Below are positions 24,348-33,344 of a stretch of 64,000 nt of DNA, one piece after another; within the stretch, counting starts at the first letter, position 1, and each line of letters opens with the position of its first letter. A program made the position numbers and the translations under genes. The stretch is taken from the NCBI GenBank assembly GCA_031414415.1, contig JANNVK010000134.1, positions 1-64,000 on the forward strand. Direction: 5' to 3'. Below the pieces are notes generated by a model. The model did not search any database. It saw only the letters and a program-made list of their open reading frames with translations, and was not told the DNA's origin. Origin of the DNA: JANNVK01 sp031414415. Lineage in GTDB: Bacteria; Acidobacteriota; Blastocatellia; Pyrinomonadales; Pyrinomonadaceae.

Positions 24348-25430
24348 TTATATCTGACAATAAATTTCGAGGAATTCCTTCGCAATCGCTTCTGGTAAAA
24401 GGCTCTTTCCAAGTCTGAGATTTGCTTCGCTCATTTGTCTTCGAAGATTTTCGTTGGTCAACAATTCTATGATTTTTTCTGCGATGTTTTCTGCATTTTG
24501 CGTCGAAAAAAAACAATGTTCATTTTCGATTAAATAATCGGCAGAAGCACGAATTTTTGTCGTGACAATCGGCATTCCGACCGCAACTGCTTTGAACAAA
24601 ATATTCGGAAAACCTTCTGCGTGGCTTGTCGGAAAAATCAGCAGATCAGAGCTGAAAAAGTATTTTGTAACATCTGATTCGGGAATGTAACCAGTAAAGT
24701 TTACAACGCTTTGCAGGTTTAATCTCACAACTTCATTCTCCGCTTCTTTTCGGGTTTCGCCATCGCCAACGCATTGAAGAAAGAACTTAAAACCAGCATC
24801 GCGGACGATTGCACAAGCCTGAATTGTTTCGATTAAACCTTTTGCGGGAATGAAACGCGAGACAAACAGAAACTCGAAAACATCGTCAGGCGACTTAATT
24901 GTCCGCGAAAAATCGTTACTTAAGTTTTCGTGAATTGTAACCGCGTTTTTCACATAGAAAAATTTCTTTTCGTCAAATCCAAGCCGCACAAAGTTCGCTT
25001 TTTCCTCGCTCGTATGAACGCCGAAAGCATCGACCTTTCGTTTCAAATAGTCAATCAAAAATCGTATAAAGAAGTTAGCATTTTCAAACTTTTCTGCTTC
25101 AGAGCCATGAAGTTTGAAAAGAATTTTTGCTTTTGGGTTCATCACAAAAAGCGAAAAAGAATCGCGGAGAATAGTTTTCAGATCGAAAGCTGTGTTGAAA
25201 TGAATAATGTCGAAGTCTTGCGTGTTCAATAGTTTACGAAAGCGAAATGCAGTTGACCAAACTCTGCGAATCCGCTCGAAAATCGGCGTTGGTTTATCTT
25301 TGTCGCCATAAACGTAAATTTCTTCAGTCACATTTTCGCCCAAATTTCGCAAAGCCAAAGCAAAAGGCGGCTCACTCGAAATTGGTCCGCCCCAGGAATC
25401 TTTGCTTGGCATTGCTAATAAAATTTTCAT
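24348..25430 (-). CDS. GT4-family glycosyltransferase
   Basis: A 360-residue GT-B fold enzyme that adds a sugar from a nucleotide-sugar donor in the cytoplasm. The N-terminal Rossmann domain starts MKILLAMPSKDSWGGPISSE; the C-terminal donor domain has FLFVSRFIPAKGLIETIQAC, GDGETRKEAENEVVRLNL, VNFTGYIPESDVTKYF and the E-x7-E-like SHAEGFPNILFKAVAVGMPI motif. Its start overlaps the stop of the upstream GT4 gene by 1 nt (TAATG), indicating translational coupling. Part of the surface-polysaccharide locus; donor and acceptor unknown. Confidence 0.9.
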   Translation of the reverse strand: MKILLAMPSKDSWGGPISSEPPFALALRNLGENVTEEIYVYGDKDKPTPIFERIRRVWSTAFRFRKLLNTQDFDIIHFNTAFDLKTILRDSFSLFVMNPKAKILFKLHGSEAEKFENANFFIRFLIDYLKRKVDAFGVHTSEEKANFVRLGFDEKKFFYVKNAVTIHENLSNDFSRTIKSPDDVFEFLFVSRFIPAKGLIETIQACAIVRDAGFKFFLQCVGDGETRKEAENEVVRLNLQSVVNFTGYIPESDVTKYFFSSDLLIFPTSHAEGFPNILFKAVAVGMPIVTTKIRASADYLIENEHCFFSTQNAENIAEKIIELLTNENLRRQMSEANLRLGKSLLPEAIAKEFLEIYCQI

Positions 25431-26527
25431 TAAATTGATTTGTAAAGCTCCTTCAAATTTCGCAAATGTGCTTCGATGCTAAAGGTTTCTCTCGCAAATT
25501 CAAAACTCAGTTCGGCTAATTTGCCACGTAATTCATTGTTTTGTAAGAGCTTAATAATTTCATCTGCAAGTTTGTCAGCATTGCGTTTTGGGAAAACAGC
25601 GGCAAGTTTTCCGTATTGCGTAGCTTCCAAAAGTGGTTCAATATCGGAAACAATGAGCGGAATTTTTGCCAACATTGCCTCATTTAAAGCAATCGGCAAA
25701 CCTTCGTGCAATGATGAAAAAACGAATAAATCGAGCGAATTCAAAATATCAGGAACATCATTTCGGCTCTCGAGAAAGTGAACCTTTTCCGCTATATTGT
25801 TCGTTTTGCAATAATCTTTACATTCAGCAACTTTCTGCTCAGCACCTTTTTCAAAACCGCCAGCGAATACGCAATGTGCGTTCGGAAATTCCGCAAAAAC
25901 CTTCGGCAAAGCCTTGCATAAAGTCAACTGATCTTTGCGTTCTGCAAGGTAAAAATTGCCAATCATTCCGATTAATAAAATGTCTTTTGATAAATTTAGT
26001 TCGGCTCGAAAATCGTTCGTTGTAGGTGTAAGTCGTTTTAAATCAACACCGTTGTATAAAACTTGAAAGTTCTTAGTGTTCAAACCAATTTCGTTTTTGT
26101 AAAAATCGAGCAAAAATTTACTCACCACCAAATTTGCCGAAACTCGCGGAATTAAAAATTTTAAAGCCCAGCGATTTTTCGCATCCGCGACATATGCGTG
26201 ATAGCTCAAAACGCACTTCGTTTTCGTTCCAAGCGTTGCAAGATACGCGTGCATTCCTTCCACCGCTTGATGGCTGTGAACGACCTCAATCTTGCGGTCT
26301 TTGATGATTTTTCGAAGTTTCAAAGCAAGATTTAGGTCAATCGGTCGCTGGCGTTGGAGCCGAATAAACTCTACTCCTGAATGTTCAAATTCATACTCAA
26401 GAGTTCCGCCGCCAGTTGCAACAAAAGTCATTTCAAATCCATTTTGAGCCGCATTTCGGCAAACATCTAAGACAAATGTTTCCGTTCCGCCGCGATTTAA
26501 TGAATCTAAAATGTGTAAGATTTTCAT
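25430..26527 (-). CDS. GT4-family glycosyltransferase
   Basis: A 365-residue GT-B enzyme. The start MKILHILDSLNRGGTETFVL is the usual GT4 opening with the G-G-T-E motif, and VVHSHQAVEGMHAYLATLG follows. The donor domain has MIGNFYLAERKDQLTLCKAL, ENVHFLES-type residues (KVHFLESRNDVPDILN) and SSLHEGLPIALNEAMLAKIP. I chose the ATG at 26527; a GTG nine codons upstream (26554) is possible, and neither has a clear ribosome site. It is translationally coupled to the following GT4 gene and lies divergent from the Wzm/Wzt operon. Confidence 0.88.
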   Translation of the reverse strand: MKILHILDSLNRGGTETFVLDVCRNAAQNGFEMTFVATGGGTLEYEFEHSGVEFIRLQRQRPIDLNLALKLRKIIKDRKIEVVHSHQAVEGMHAYLATLGTKTKCVLSYHAYVADAKNRWALKFLIPRVSANLVVSKFLLDFYKNEIGLNTKNFQVLYNGVDLKRLTPTTNDFRAELNLSKDILLIGMIGNFYLAERKDQLTLCKALPKVFAEFPNAHCVFAGGFEKGAEQKVAECKDYCKTNNIAEKVHFLESRNDVPDILNSLDLFVFSSLHEGLPIALNEAMLAKIPLIVSDIEPLLEATQYGKLAAVFPKRNADKLADEIIKLLQNNELRGKLAELSFEFARETFSIEAHLRNLKELYKSI

Positions 26528-26571
26528 AGCAATTTTGGACTTTTGCAGTTTCACTTGACGATGAAACTGAT

Positions 26572-26793
26572 GTCGGAAGTTTTACGTTTATACCTGTTTA
26601 CAATCACGCAATGTTTATCAAGCGATGTTTGAAATTTATCATTAAACAGACATTTCAGCCAACCAAACCGTCTGTTATTGATGACGTTTCGAACGATGAT
26701 TCACTAAAAATTATTGAATGGATTTTGGAAGAATATCAACTCTTAATGAAGTATTTGAAAAGGGTTTTGGTGATTATTTTGCATATCAAATGA
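26572..26793 (+). pseudogene. N-terminal remnant of a GT2 glycosyltransferase
   Basis: Frame +1 from 26572 encodes FTFIPVYNHAMFIKRCLKFI then IKQTFQPTKPSVIDDVSNDD and SLKIIEWILEEYQ, the classic GT2 opening (I-P-x-Y-N, C-L-x-S-I-x-x-Q-T, V-x-D-D-x-S-x-D-x-S). Similarity ends after about 65 codons and a TGA closes the frame at 26791. The rest of the gene is absent, so this is a truncated relic. It lies in the 465-bp divergent gap of the polysaccharide locus; beyond it, up to 26992, I see only AT-rich sequence. Confidence 0.7.
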
Positions 26794-26992
26794 ATCTTAA
26801 TTTTTTGACTTTGCGAGCCATTAAGATACTTTTTAATCAATCTATTTACGCCATTTAATTTAGATTCAACCAGTCGATTCGAAAATTTCAAGATTGAGAT
26901 TCATCCTGACAATAAATCTAATCATTTCTTGATATAACTTCATTTCAACTTGAAAGATAGAATTTAATTTCATAGATTGAGTATTGCAAATT

Positions 26993-27817
26993 ATGTTGGA
27001 CACTAATATTGTAAAAATAAAACCAAGCAGTTCGTGGATAAATTTAGATTTGAAAGATATCTGGAAGTTCCGCGAACTTCTTTATTTTCTGACTTTACGC
27101 GACATTCAAATTCGCTACAAACAAACTTTTTTCGGAGTCGCGTGGGCGATTCTGCAACCTGTTTTGACAACCGTAATTTTTACCGCAATTTTTACTAACT
27201 TTGCCCGTTTTGATTCAAATTCTGTTCCATATCCGTTACTTGCGTTGAGTGGAATTTTACTTTGGTTTTTTATAAATTATGCGATTACAAACGCCGGAAA
27301 CAGTTTGATAAACAATACGAATTTGGTTACAAAAGTATATTTTCCGCGTTTGATTGTGCCGATTTCAGCAACGTTGGCAGGTTTAATCGATTTAATTATC
27401 GGTTTCGGGTTGCTGATAATTTTGATGTTTTATTACGGCGTTTCACTATCGCCCAACATTCTTTTTGCACCGATATTTATTGGTCTTGCCGTGATTTTTG
27501 CGATAAGTTCGGGCATTATGTTTGCCGCGTTGAACGTCCGTTTTCGTGATATAAAACACGCTTTGCCGTTTGGTTTGCAAATTTTGATGTTTGCTTCGCC
27601 GGTTTTTTACGCAAGTGAAAATTTGTCTGAAAAAATGCGTTTTATTTTAGCGTTTAATCCGGTTTATGGAATTTTGCAAGGTTTCCGTAGTTCACTTTTC
27701 GGCACTCCGTTTGATTGGTTTGCGATTGCGATTTCGGTTGCGGTAACGCTGATTTTACTTGCCGTTTCGCTCTTTGTTTTCAAACGAATGGAAGACGATT
27801 TTGCCGATTTAATTTGA
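26993..27817 (+). CDS. wzm: Polysaccharide ABC exporter permease (Wzm/TagG-like)
   Basis: A 274-residue inner-membrane permease of the ABC-2 type. The cytoplasmic lead contains LYFLTLRDIQIRYKQTFFGV, a block diagnostic of polysaccharide/polyol exporters, followed by WAILQPVLTTVIFTAIF and six hydrophobic segments, LVTKVYFPRLIVPI in the loop, and FNPVYGILQGFRSSLF before the last helix. I chose the ATG at 26993 over the upstream TTG at 26984. Its stop overlaps the ATPase start by 1 nt. It exports a surface glycan with the partner Wzt. The symbol is by role. Confidence 0.92.
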   Translation: MLDTNIVKIKPSSSWINLDLKDIWKFRELLYFLTLRDIQIRYKQTFFGVAWAILQPVLTTVIFTAIFTNFARFDSNSVPYPLLALSGILLWFFINYAITNAGNSLINNTNLVTKVYFPRLIVPISATLAGLIDLIIGFGLLIILMFYYGVSLSPNILFAPIFIGLAVIFAISSGIMFAALNVRFRDIKHALPFGLQILMFASPVFYASENLSEKMRFILAFNPVYGILQGFRSSLFGTPFDWFAIAISVAVTLILLAVSLFVFKRMEDDFADLI

Positions 27818-29064
27818 TGAAAGCAATTGAAGTAGAAAATTTATCGAAACTTTATTACCTCAGCGGAAAGATGAGCGGCTCAGTTCGTGAAGCGATTTCT
27901 AGTTTCGGTAAACACAGAGAAAAACAAGAGTTATGGGCATTGAAAGATATAACTTTCACCGTCAACCAAGGTGAAACGCTCGGCATTGTCGGCAAAAACG
28001 GTGCGGGAAAATCAACGCTTTTGAAAATTTTATCGCGTATCACCAAGCCGACAAGCGGTTCGGCAACTTTACGCGGTCGCGTCGGCAGTTTGTTGGAAGT
28101 CGGCACAGGTTTTCATAGCGAACTTTCGGGACGCGAAAATATATTCTTAAACGGGGCGATTTTAGGAATGAAACGAGCCGAAATTGCCGCGAAATTCGAT
28201 GAAATTGTGGCGTTTGCCGAGGTCGAAAATTTTATTGATACGCCGGTCAAGCATTATTCGAGCGGAATGTTTATGCGACTGGCTTTTGCGGTTGCGGCAC
28301 ATCTGGAAACTGAAATTTTGATTGTGGACGAAGTTTTGGCGGTCGGCGATGTTTCGTTTCAGAAAAAATGTTTTGGTAAAATACAAGATATTCGCGAGCA
28401 AGGCAGAACTGTTTTATTTGTTTCGCACGATATGACCGCGATTACGCGGATTTGTTCGCGAGCAATTACGATAAATCAAGGTAAAATTGTTGACGAAGGT
28501 TCGGCGGTTGAGGTCGTCCGAAATTATCTGAACGCAACCTGGCGAATTGAAGCAATTAAGAATTTTGATGAAGAAAATGCTCCGAGCAGCAAATCCGTTC
28601 TTTTAAAACAAATTCGAGTTGTCTCTGATTCGCATAAAACATGTGGTTCGTTTGAAGTTCACGAAAAAATCGGACTTGAAGCCACATACCAAGTTCTGCA
28701 AGACGGAGAAATTTTATTGCCAAATTTTCAAGTTTATAATCAAGACCGTGTTCATCTTTTTACGGTTCAAGATGTTTCAGCCGATTGGAAACGTCGCAAA
28801 AAAACGGTCGGCGAATATAAAAGTATCGTTTGGATTCCTGCAAATTTTATGGCGGAAGGCACGTTTTTTCTCAACTTTGCAATAGTTACTTATTTGCCCG
28901 AAATGCGTGTCCATTTTAATGCCGTTGATACTGTAAGTTTTGACGTAGTTGATAAAATGACGAGTGAAAATACGGCTCGCGGCGATTATATCGGTAGAAT
29001 GGAAGGCGTAATTCGTCCGATTTTAGATTGGGAAACGGAAGGTCAAGTAAAAAGTAAAAAGTAA
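27817..29064 (+). CDS. wzt: Polysaccharide ABC exporter ATPase with C-terminal glycan-binding-type domain (Wzt-like)
   Basis: A 415-residue protein. The ATPase domain (~1-245) has Walker A GKNGAGKST (~60), signature YSSGMFMRL (~146) and Walker B ILIVDEVLAVGD (~167), with the RENIFLNGAILG loop typical of polysaccharide exporters. Residues ~265-400 form a beta-rich extra domain (KIGLEATYQVLQDGEILLPN, SIVWIPANFMAEGTFFLNFA) like the Wzt C-terminal domain that recognises the modified end of the polymer. The start at 27817 overlaps the permease stop (TGATG); the longer frame from 27715 is a read-through of the wrong frame. The last codons and stop lie in a GTAAAAA heptanucleotide repeat. Confidence 0.92.
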   Translation: MKAIEVENLSKLYYLSGKMSGSVREAISSFGKHREKQELWALKDITFTVNQGETLGIVGKNGAGKSTLLKILSRITKPTSGSATLRGRVGSLLEVGTGFHSELSGRENIFLNGAILGMKRAEIAAKFDEIVAFAEVENFIDTPVKHYSSGMFMRLAFAVAAHLETEILIVDEVLAVGDVSFQKKCFGKIQDIREQGRTVLFVSHDMTAITRICSRAITINQGKIVDEGSAVEVVRNYLNATWRIEAIKNFDEENAPSSKSVLLKQIRVVSDSHKTCGSFEVHEKIGLEATYQVLQDGEILLPNFQVYNQDRVHLFTVQDVSADWKRRKKTVGEYKSIVWIPANFMAEGTFFLNFAIVTYLPEMRVHFNAVDTVSFDVVDKMTSENTARGDYIGRMEGVIRPILDWETEGQVKSKK

Positions 29065-29067
29065 AAA
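29047..29067 (+). repeat. GTAAAAA heptanucleotide repeat, 3 units, over the wzt stop
   Basis: Three exact copies of GTAAAAA (29047-29067) cover the last codons and stop codon of the exporter ATPase gene. A change in copy number would move the stop, altering only the extreme C-terminus. Confidence 0.7.
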
Positions 29068-29110
29068 GGCAAAAGTAAGGAAAATTTCCGATCACTTCCG
29101 AGACTTACAT

Positions 29111-29935
29111 ATGATGAATCCTTTAGAACATTCGGTTTGTTTGGAATTTCCGTTATGGTTGCAGGAAACTGCTTGGGCGGAACATATTCCGTTTGCAATG
29201 TTTGCGGTTTCGGCATTGCGTCCGCGTGTTTTGGTCGAGCTCGGTTCATATCGTGGAGTTTCGTATTGTGCGTTTTGTCAGTCGGTTAAATCGTTGAAAA
29301 CAAACACGAAATGCTATGCGGTTGACTCTTGGCAGGGCGACGAACACGCGGGAAAACTTGAAGCAAACGTGTTGGCAGATTTAAAACTTCATCACGATCC
29401 GCTGTATTCGGATTTTTCGCGTTTGGTTCAAACAACTTTCGATGAAGCCTTAAAACATTTTCACGATAATTCGGTTGATTTGTTGCATATCGACGGGTTT
29501 CACACTTACGAAGCGGTCAAACACGATTTTGAAACCTGGCTGCCGAAGATGTCCGAACGCGGAATTGTTTTGTTTCACGATGTAAATGTGCGTGAACGAG
29601 ACTTTGGTGTCTGGAAGTTTTGGTCGGAATTAAAAGAAACATACTCGAATAATTTCGAGTTTTTACACGGACACGGATTAGGTGTTTTGTCGGTCGGAAG
29701 CGAAATTCCGGCAAACTTTACACCGATTTTTGAGTCGACTGACAGTGAAATAACGACAATCCGCGATTTTTTCTATCAAATGGGTTCACGTATTGAATCG
29801 GTCAATAACTTTAACCGTCAAAGCGAATATGTTCAAACTTTACGCACATATGAACGAGTTGTGCAGCAGTCAAGAACAATGAGAATTTATCGCATTTTAC
29901 GAGACGAAGGCTTTTCCGGGTTACTCAAAAAATGA
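29111..29935 (+). CDS. Class I SAM-dependent methyltransferase (Methyltransf_24-like)
   Basis: A 274-residue cytoplasmic methyltransferase. Motif I reads RVLVELGSYRGVSYCAFCQS (~38-57), the second strand acid is in KCYAVDSWQGDEH, and motif IV is VDLLHIDGFHTYEAVKHDFE with Asp/His residues, a pattern typical of cephalosporin-hydroxylase/Methyltransf_24 sugar-modifying enzymes. The C-terminus extends with a helical segment. It follows the exporter ATPase and overlaps the next GT2 gene by 4 nt (ATGA). It probably methylates a sugar of the exported glycan, possibly as an end modification. Confidence 0.85.
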   Translation: MMNPLEHSVCLEFPLWLQETAWAEHIPFAMFAVSALRPRVLVELGSYRGVSYCAFCQSVKSLKTNTKCYAVDSWQGDEHAGKLEANVLADLKLHHDPLYSDFSRLVQTTFDEALKHFHDNSVDLLHIDGFHTYEAVKHDFETWLPKMSERGIVLFHDVNVRERDFGVWKFWSELKETYSNNFEFLHGHGLGVLSVGSEIPANFTPIFESTDSEITTIRDFFYQMGSRIESVNNFNRQSEYVQTLRTYERVVQQSRTMRIYRILRDEGFSGLLKK

Positions 29936-30927
29936 AAATTTCTATTGCACTATGCACTTACAACGGAGAAAATTTTTTATCGGAACAGCTTGAAAGTTTT
30001 GTCAAACAAACTCATTTGCCCGATGAGTTAATTGTTTGTGATGACAAATCAGCCGATAAAACAATTGAAATACTAAATAAATTTGCTGCAAATTCACCTT
30101 TTCCGGTTCACATTTTTATCAATGAAGACAATATCGGTTCAACCAAAAACTTTGAAAAGGCAATTTCACTTTGCACCGGCGATATAGTTTTTTTATCCGA
30201 TCAAGACGACGTTTGGAACAGCAAAAAAATTGAACGAATCGAGACGCTCTTTATTAAACATAAAAATATTGGAATGATTTTTACAAATGCCGAAATTGTT
30301 GACGAAAAACTCGCTTCATTGGACAAAAAACTTTGGGATTTTACCTTTGAAAAAGAACAAAGAAGTCTTAATTTTTTTGATGTTTTAATGCGGCGAAATG
30401 TTGTTACCGGAGCCACAATGGCGTTTCGTGCGGAGTTTGCCGAGTCATTTTCGCCAATTCCGACCGATATTCCAAATACGATTCACGACGGCTGGATTTC
30501 GCTGGTAATTGCTGCAAACAGTGAGGTTATGTTTATTGACGAATGCTTAATTAAGTATCGTCAACACTCAAATCAGCAACTCGGAGTTGACTGGAATCAT
30601 CGAAATAAAAACCGCTCCGATTTATATAAAAACTCAATTATTTTTCATCACAATGAATTGGAGAGATTAAATTTAATGAATGTTGTTCTGAGGACTTTTC
30701 CGCAATTTAAAGCTCCCCAAATACAACTTTCAATCAATGAAATTGTGAGAAAAAATCTTGAGGAAAAAACGGAACTTATCAAACATTATAACGCTCGAAT
30801 GAATCTTCCAAACGGTAAGTTTAAACGAATTTTGTCGGTATTTTTTGAACTTCAAAGCGGTCGTTACAAGCGATTTTCAAAAGGCTGGAAAAGTGCGGTC
30901 AAAGATTTAGTTGAATCAAAAATATGA
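29932..30927 (+). CDS. GT2-family glycosyltransferase
   Basis: A 331-residue GT-A fold enzyme: SIALCTYNGENFLSEQLESF, QTHLPDELIVCDDKSADKTI (first Asp pair), and FLSDQDDVWNSKKIE with the D-x-D metal motif. The pattern with S-D-Q-D-D-x-W is typical of rhamnosyltransferase-like GT2 members. The C-terminal part is variable and helical. It overlaps neighbours by 4 nt on both sides, indicating tight translational coupling within the polysaccharide operon. Confidence 0.9.
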   Translation: MKISIALCTYNGENFLSEQLESFVKQTHLPDELIVCDDKSADKTIEILNKFAANSPFPVHIFINEDNIGSTKNFEKAISLCTGDIVFLSDQDDVWNSKKIERIETLFIKHKNIGMIFTNAEIVDEKLASLDKKLWDFTFEKEQRSLNFFDVLMRRNVVTGATMAFRAEFAESFSPIPTDIPNTIHDGWISLVIAANSEVMFIDECLIKYRQHSNQQLGVDWNHRNKNRSDLYKNSIIFHHNELERLNLMNVVLRTFPQFKAPQIQLSINEIVRKNLEEKTELIKHYNARMNLPNGKFKRILSVFFELQSGRYKRFSKGWKSAVKDLVESKI

Positions 30928-31673
30928 ATTTGAAAACACGAATAAAAGAATTCGGCAAACAAACGCTCAAAAAAATTCACAATTTAAGCACAAAGTTGCT
31001 GGTTAGCAGATTCGATAACGGCTATTTGCACGATGATATTCCGCTTTCAACTGACACCTATCACACAAAAAGGTTAATCGAATTTGGAAATCACGAAGGA
31101 AAACGCATTCTTGAAGTCGGCAGCCGCGAAGTTACCGGCAAATCTGCGGCAAGGCAAAATTTTGCAAATGCCGAATATGTCGGATTCGATTTTTACGCGG
31201 GCTATAATGTTGATGTGGTCGGCGATGCCCATAAACTTTCAACCTATTTCGATGAAAAATTTGACGTAATTTATTCTGCGGCGGTTTTTGAACATCTTGC
31301 AATGCCTTGGATTGCGTCGTTTGAAATTGCAAAATGCTTGAAAGTTGGCGGAATTGTTTGTATCACGACGCATTTTTCATACTCGTCGCACGAGCGTCCG
31401 TGGCATTTTTTTCAGTTTAGCGATATGGCATTGAAGGTTTTATTTCCGCCGGAATTAGGAATTGAATGTCTTGAAGCTGGCGTTTCAAATTCGATTGTCG
31501 GACGCTTTTCATCTCGCGTAGAAGACGCAGATTTGGCATATCAAAATGTAACCGGACTTTATTGTCACAGCACGTTTTTGGGTCGTAAAATAAAGGAAAC
31601 ACCTGAAAATTTTGATTGGAAAAACTTGAATTTAGACGACGTTGTCGGCGATTCTTTATACCCGAAACCATAG
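30924..31673 (+). CDS. Class I SAM-dependent methyltransferase (Methyltransf_11-like)
   Basis: A 249-residue methyltransferase with motif I KRILEVGSREVTGKSAARQN (~54), YVGFDFYAGYNVDVVGDAHK (motif II/III) and FDVIYSAAVFEHLAMPWIAS (motif IV) followed by CLKVGGIVCITTHFS. The R-P-W-H-F-F segment (~160) is common in glycan- or lipid-linked-sugar methyltransferases. Second methyltransferase of the operon; it overlaps the upstream GT2 by 4 nt. Confidence 0.87.
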   Translation: MNLKTRIKEFGKQTLKKIHNLSTKLLVSRFDNGYLHDDIPLSTDTYHTKRLIEFGNHEGKRILEVGSREVTGKSAARQNFANAEYVGFDFYAGYNVDVVGDAHKLSTYFDEKFDVIYSAAVFEHLAMPWIASFEIAKCLKVGGIVCITTHFSYSSHERPWHFFQFSDMALKVLFPPELGIECLEAGVSNSIVGRFSSRVEDADLAYQNVTGLYCHSTFLGRKIKETPENFDWKNLNLDDVVGDSLYPKP

Positions 31674-31679
31674 ATTTTA

Positions 31680-33272
31680 ATGAGCTATTTATTGAAAAAA
31701 CTACGTTCGGCTTTTAAAGATTTGAAAAACGGTAGTCTTATTCAAAAATTACGTTTTCACTATTGGAAAAAGGTCGAAAAAAAACGTATTGCAACTTTGT
31801 TGAAAAACGATTTTCTCACCAACGAAAAACGAAGCAAAATTCTTCTTGAAATATCTGAGTTTTCTCATAAACCTTTAATTTCAATTTTAATGCCGGTTTA
31901 TAACGTTGACGAAAAATGGCTCAGACTTTGTATTGAATCTGCATTTAATCAAATATATCAAAATTGGGAATTGTGCATTGCTGATGATTGTTCGCCAAAA
32001 CCACATATTCGCAAAGTTTTAGAAGAATATTTAACAAAAGATTCGCGTGTAAAAGTAGTTTTTCGTGAAGAAAACGGACATATTTCAGTTGCATCAAATT
32101 CGGCTTTAGAACTAGCAACAGGTGAGTTTTCTGTTTTGCTCGACCATGATGATGAGCTGTCGGAAGACGCACTTTTTTACGTTGCTAAAGAGCTAAACGA
32201 TTTTCCGCAAACCGCGATGATTTATTCTGACGAAGATATGATTGACCAACGCGGAAATCGTTTTGACCCAAAATTTAAGCCTGATTGGAGTCCAGATTTA
32301 TTTTTGTCGCTTAATATGATTACGCATCTTTCAGCTTATAGAACAAGCGTTTTGCGTAAAATTGGCGGCTTTGAACTTGGTGCCGAAGGAAGCCAAGATT
32401 ACGATTTGGCGTTGCGTGTAACTGAAGAAATTAGCGAACATCAAATCAGACATATTCCGCGAATTTTATATCATTGGCGGGCAATTCCGGGTTCGATAGC
32501 ATTTGCGGCGAGCGAAAAAACTTACGCACACGAACGTGCACGTGAAGCAATTCGCCGACATTTGACGAGAAAAAATGTCGAAGCTGAAGTTTCAATTGGA
32601 GTTTGGAATTTTCATCGCGTTAAATATTTTTTTCCGAAAAATGCAACGTTTGATGTTGTTTCAGTTAAAAAAGATTTAGCAAGTAAATTCAATTTTGCGG
32701 CGGCAAAATCAAGAGCTGATGTCTTAATTTTTGTCGATTCAAGCATTGCAATTGAATCTCGCGAATCGCTCATTGAACTCGCGAGTCATGCTCTTCGGAG
32801 CGAAATTGGTGCTGTTGGCGGAAGAATTTGTAATCCTGATTCAACGGTCAGAAATAACGGAATCTTGATTGGTATCAATGGTTTGATTGGATTTTCGAAT
32901 CGCGGTTTACCGAAGGAATTTGGCGGGAAGTTTGCCCGAAATCAAGTTATACAAAATTTTTCCGCAGTTTCGGGCGTTTTAGCGGTTCGCCGCGAGTTGT
33001 TTGAAGAGTTAGGTGGATTTGACGATATTAACTTCGAAAATGGACTTTTTGATGTTGATTTTTGCCTTCGTTTGCGTGAAAAAAAATATCGAATAGTTTT
33101 CACGCCTTACGCAGAATTTCTGCAGACAAATAATTCTGCAACAGAAAATGTTTTACCGAACTCAAAAGAAGCCAAATTTTTTAAAACAAAATGGGCAAAA
33201 GTTATCGAATATGATCCATATTTTAATCAAAATCTTGACCGAAAGCGTGAAAATTATTCAGTTAAAATTTAA
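31680..33272 (+). CDS. GT2-family glycosyltransferase, long form
   Basis: A 530-residue protein. The first GT2 domain (~60-300) is clear: PLISILMPVYNVDEKWLRLC, WELCIADDCSPKPHIRKVLE, FSVLLDHDDELSEDALFYVA (D-x-D region) and GSQDYDLALRVTEE. From ~320 a second, degenerate GT-A half appears (RADVLIFVDSSIAIESRESL, AVSGVLAVRRELFEELGGFD, FDVDFCLRLREKKYRIVFTP), as in bifunctional O-antigen enzymes. Last gene of the exporter operon; a convergent hairpin follows. It probably builds the repeating backbone. Confidence 0.9.
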   Translation: MSYLLKKLRSAFKDLKNGSLIQKLRFHYWKKVEKKRIATLLKNDFLTNEKRSKILLEISEFSHKPLISILMPVYNVDEKWLRLCIESAFNQIYQNWELCIADDCSPKPHIRKVLEEYLTKDSRVKVVFREENGHISVASNSALELATGEFSVLLDHDDELSEDALFYVAKELNDFPQTAMIYSDEDMIDQRGNRFDPKFKPDWSPDLFLSLNMITHLSAYRTSVLRKIGGFELGAEGSQDYDLALRVTEEISEHQIRHIPRILYHWRAIPGSIAFAASEKTYAHERAREAIRRHLTRKNVEAEVSIGVWNFHRVKYFFPKNATFDVVSVKKDLASKFNFAAAKSRADVLIFVDSSIAIESRESLIELASHALRSEIGAVGGRICNPDSTVRNNGILIGINGLIGFSNRGLPKEFGGKFARNQVIQNFSAVSGVLAVRRELFEELGGFDDINFENGLFDVDFCLRLREKKYRIVFTPYAEFLQTNNSATENVLPNSKEAKFFKTKWAKVIEYDPYFNQNLDRKRENYSVKI

Positions 33273-33281
33273 TGATTTCAA

Positions 33282-33310
33282 AGAAAAACGACTCATTTAA
33301 GAGCCGTTTC
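33282..33310 (-). terminator. Rho-independent terminator (strongest for the minus strand)
   Basis: On the minus strand ACGGCTC, a 6-nt loop and GAGTCGT (33307-33288) form a 7-bp stem with one G-T pair, followed by TTTTTCTTT. It lies between the convergent GT2 and GIN-domain genes. On the plus strand the stem has one mismatch and a short T tail. Confidence 0.65.
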
Positions 33311-33344
33311 GAGGGAAAGTTTAATTAACCAAAAACATTCAAAT

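Noticed and set aside
27715..27816. N-terminal extension of the Wzt ATPase
   Set aside because: It overlaps the permease gene in another frame and encodes Cys-rich nonsense; the ATG at 27817 with TGATG coupling is the normal start.
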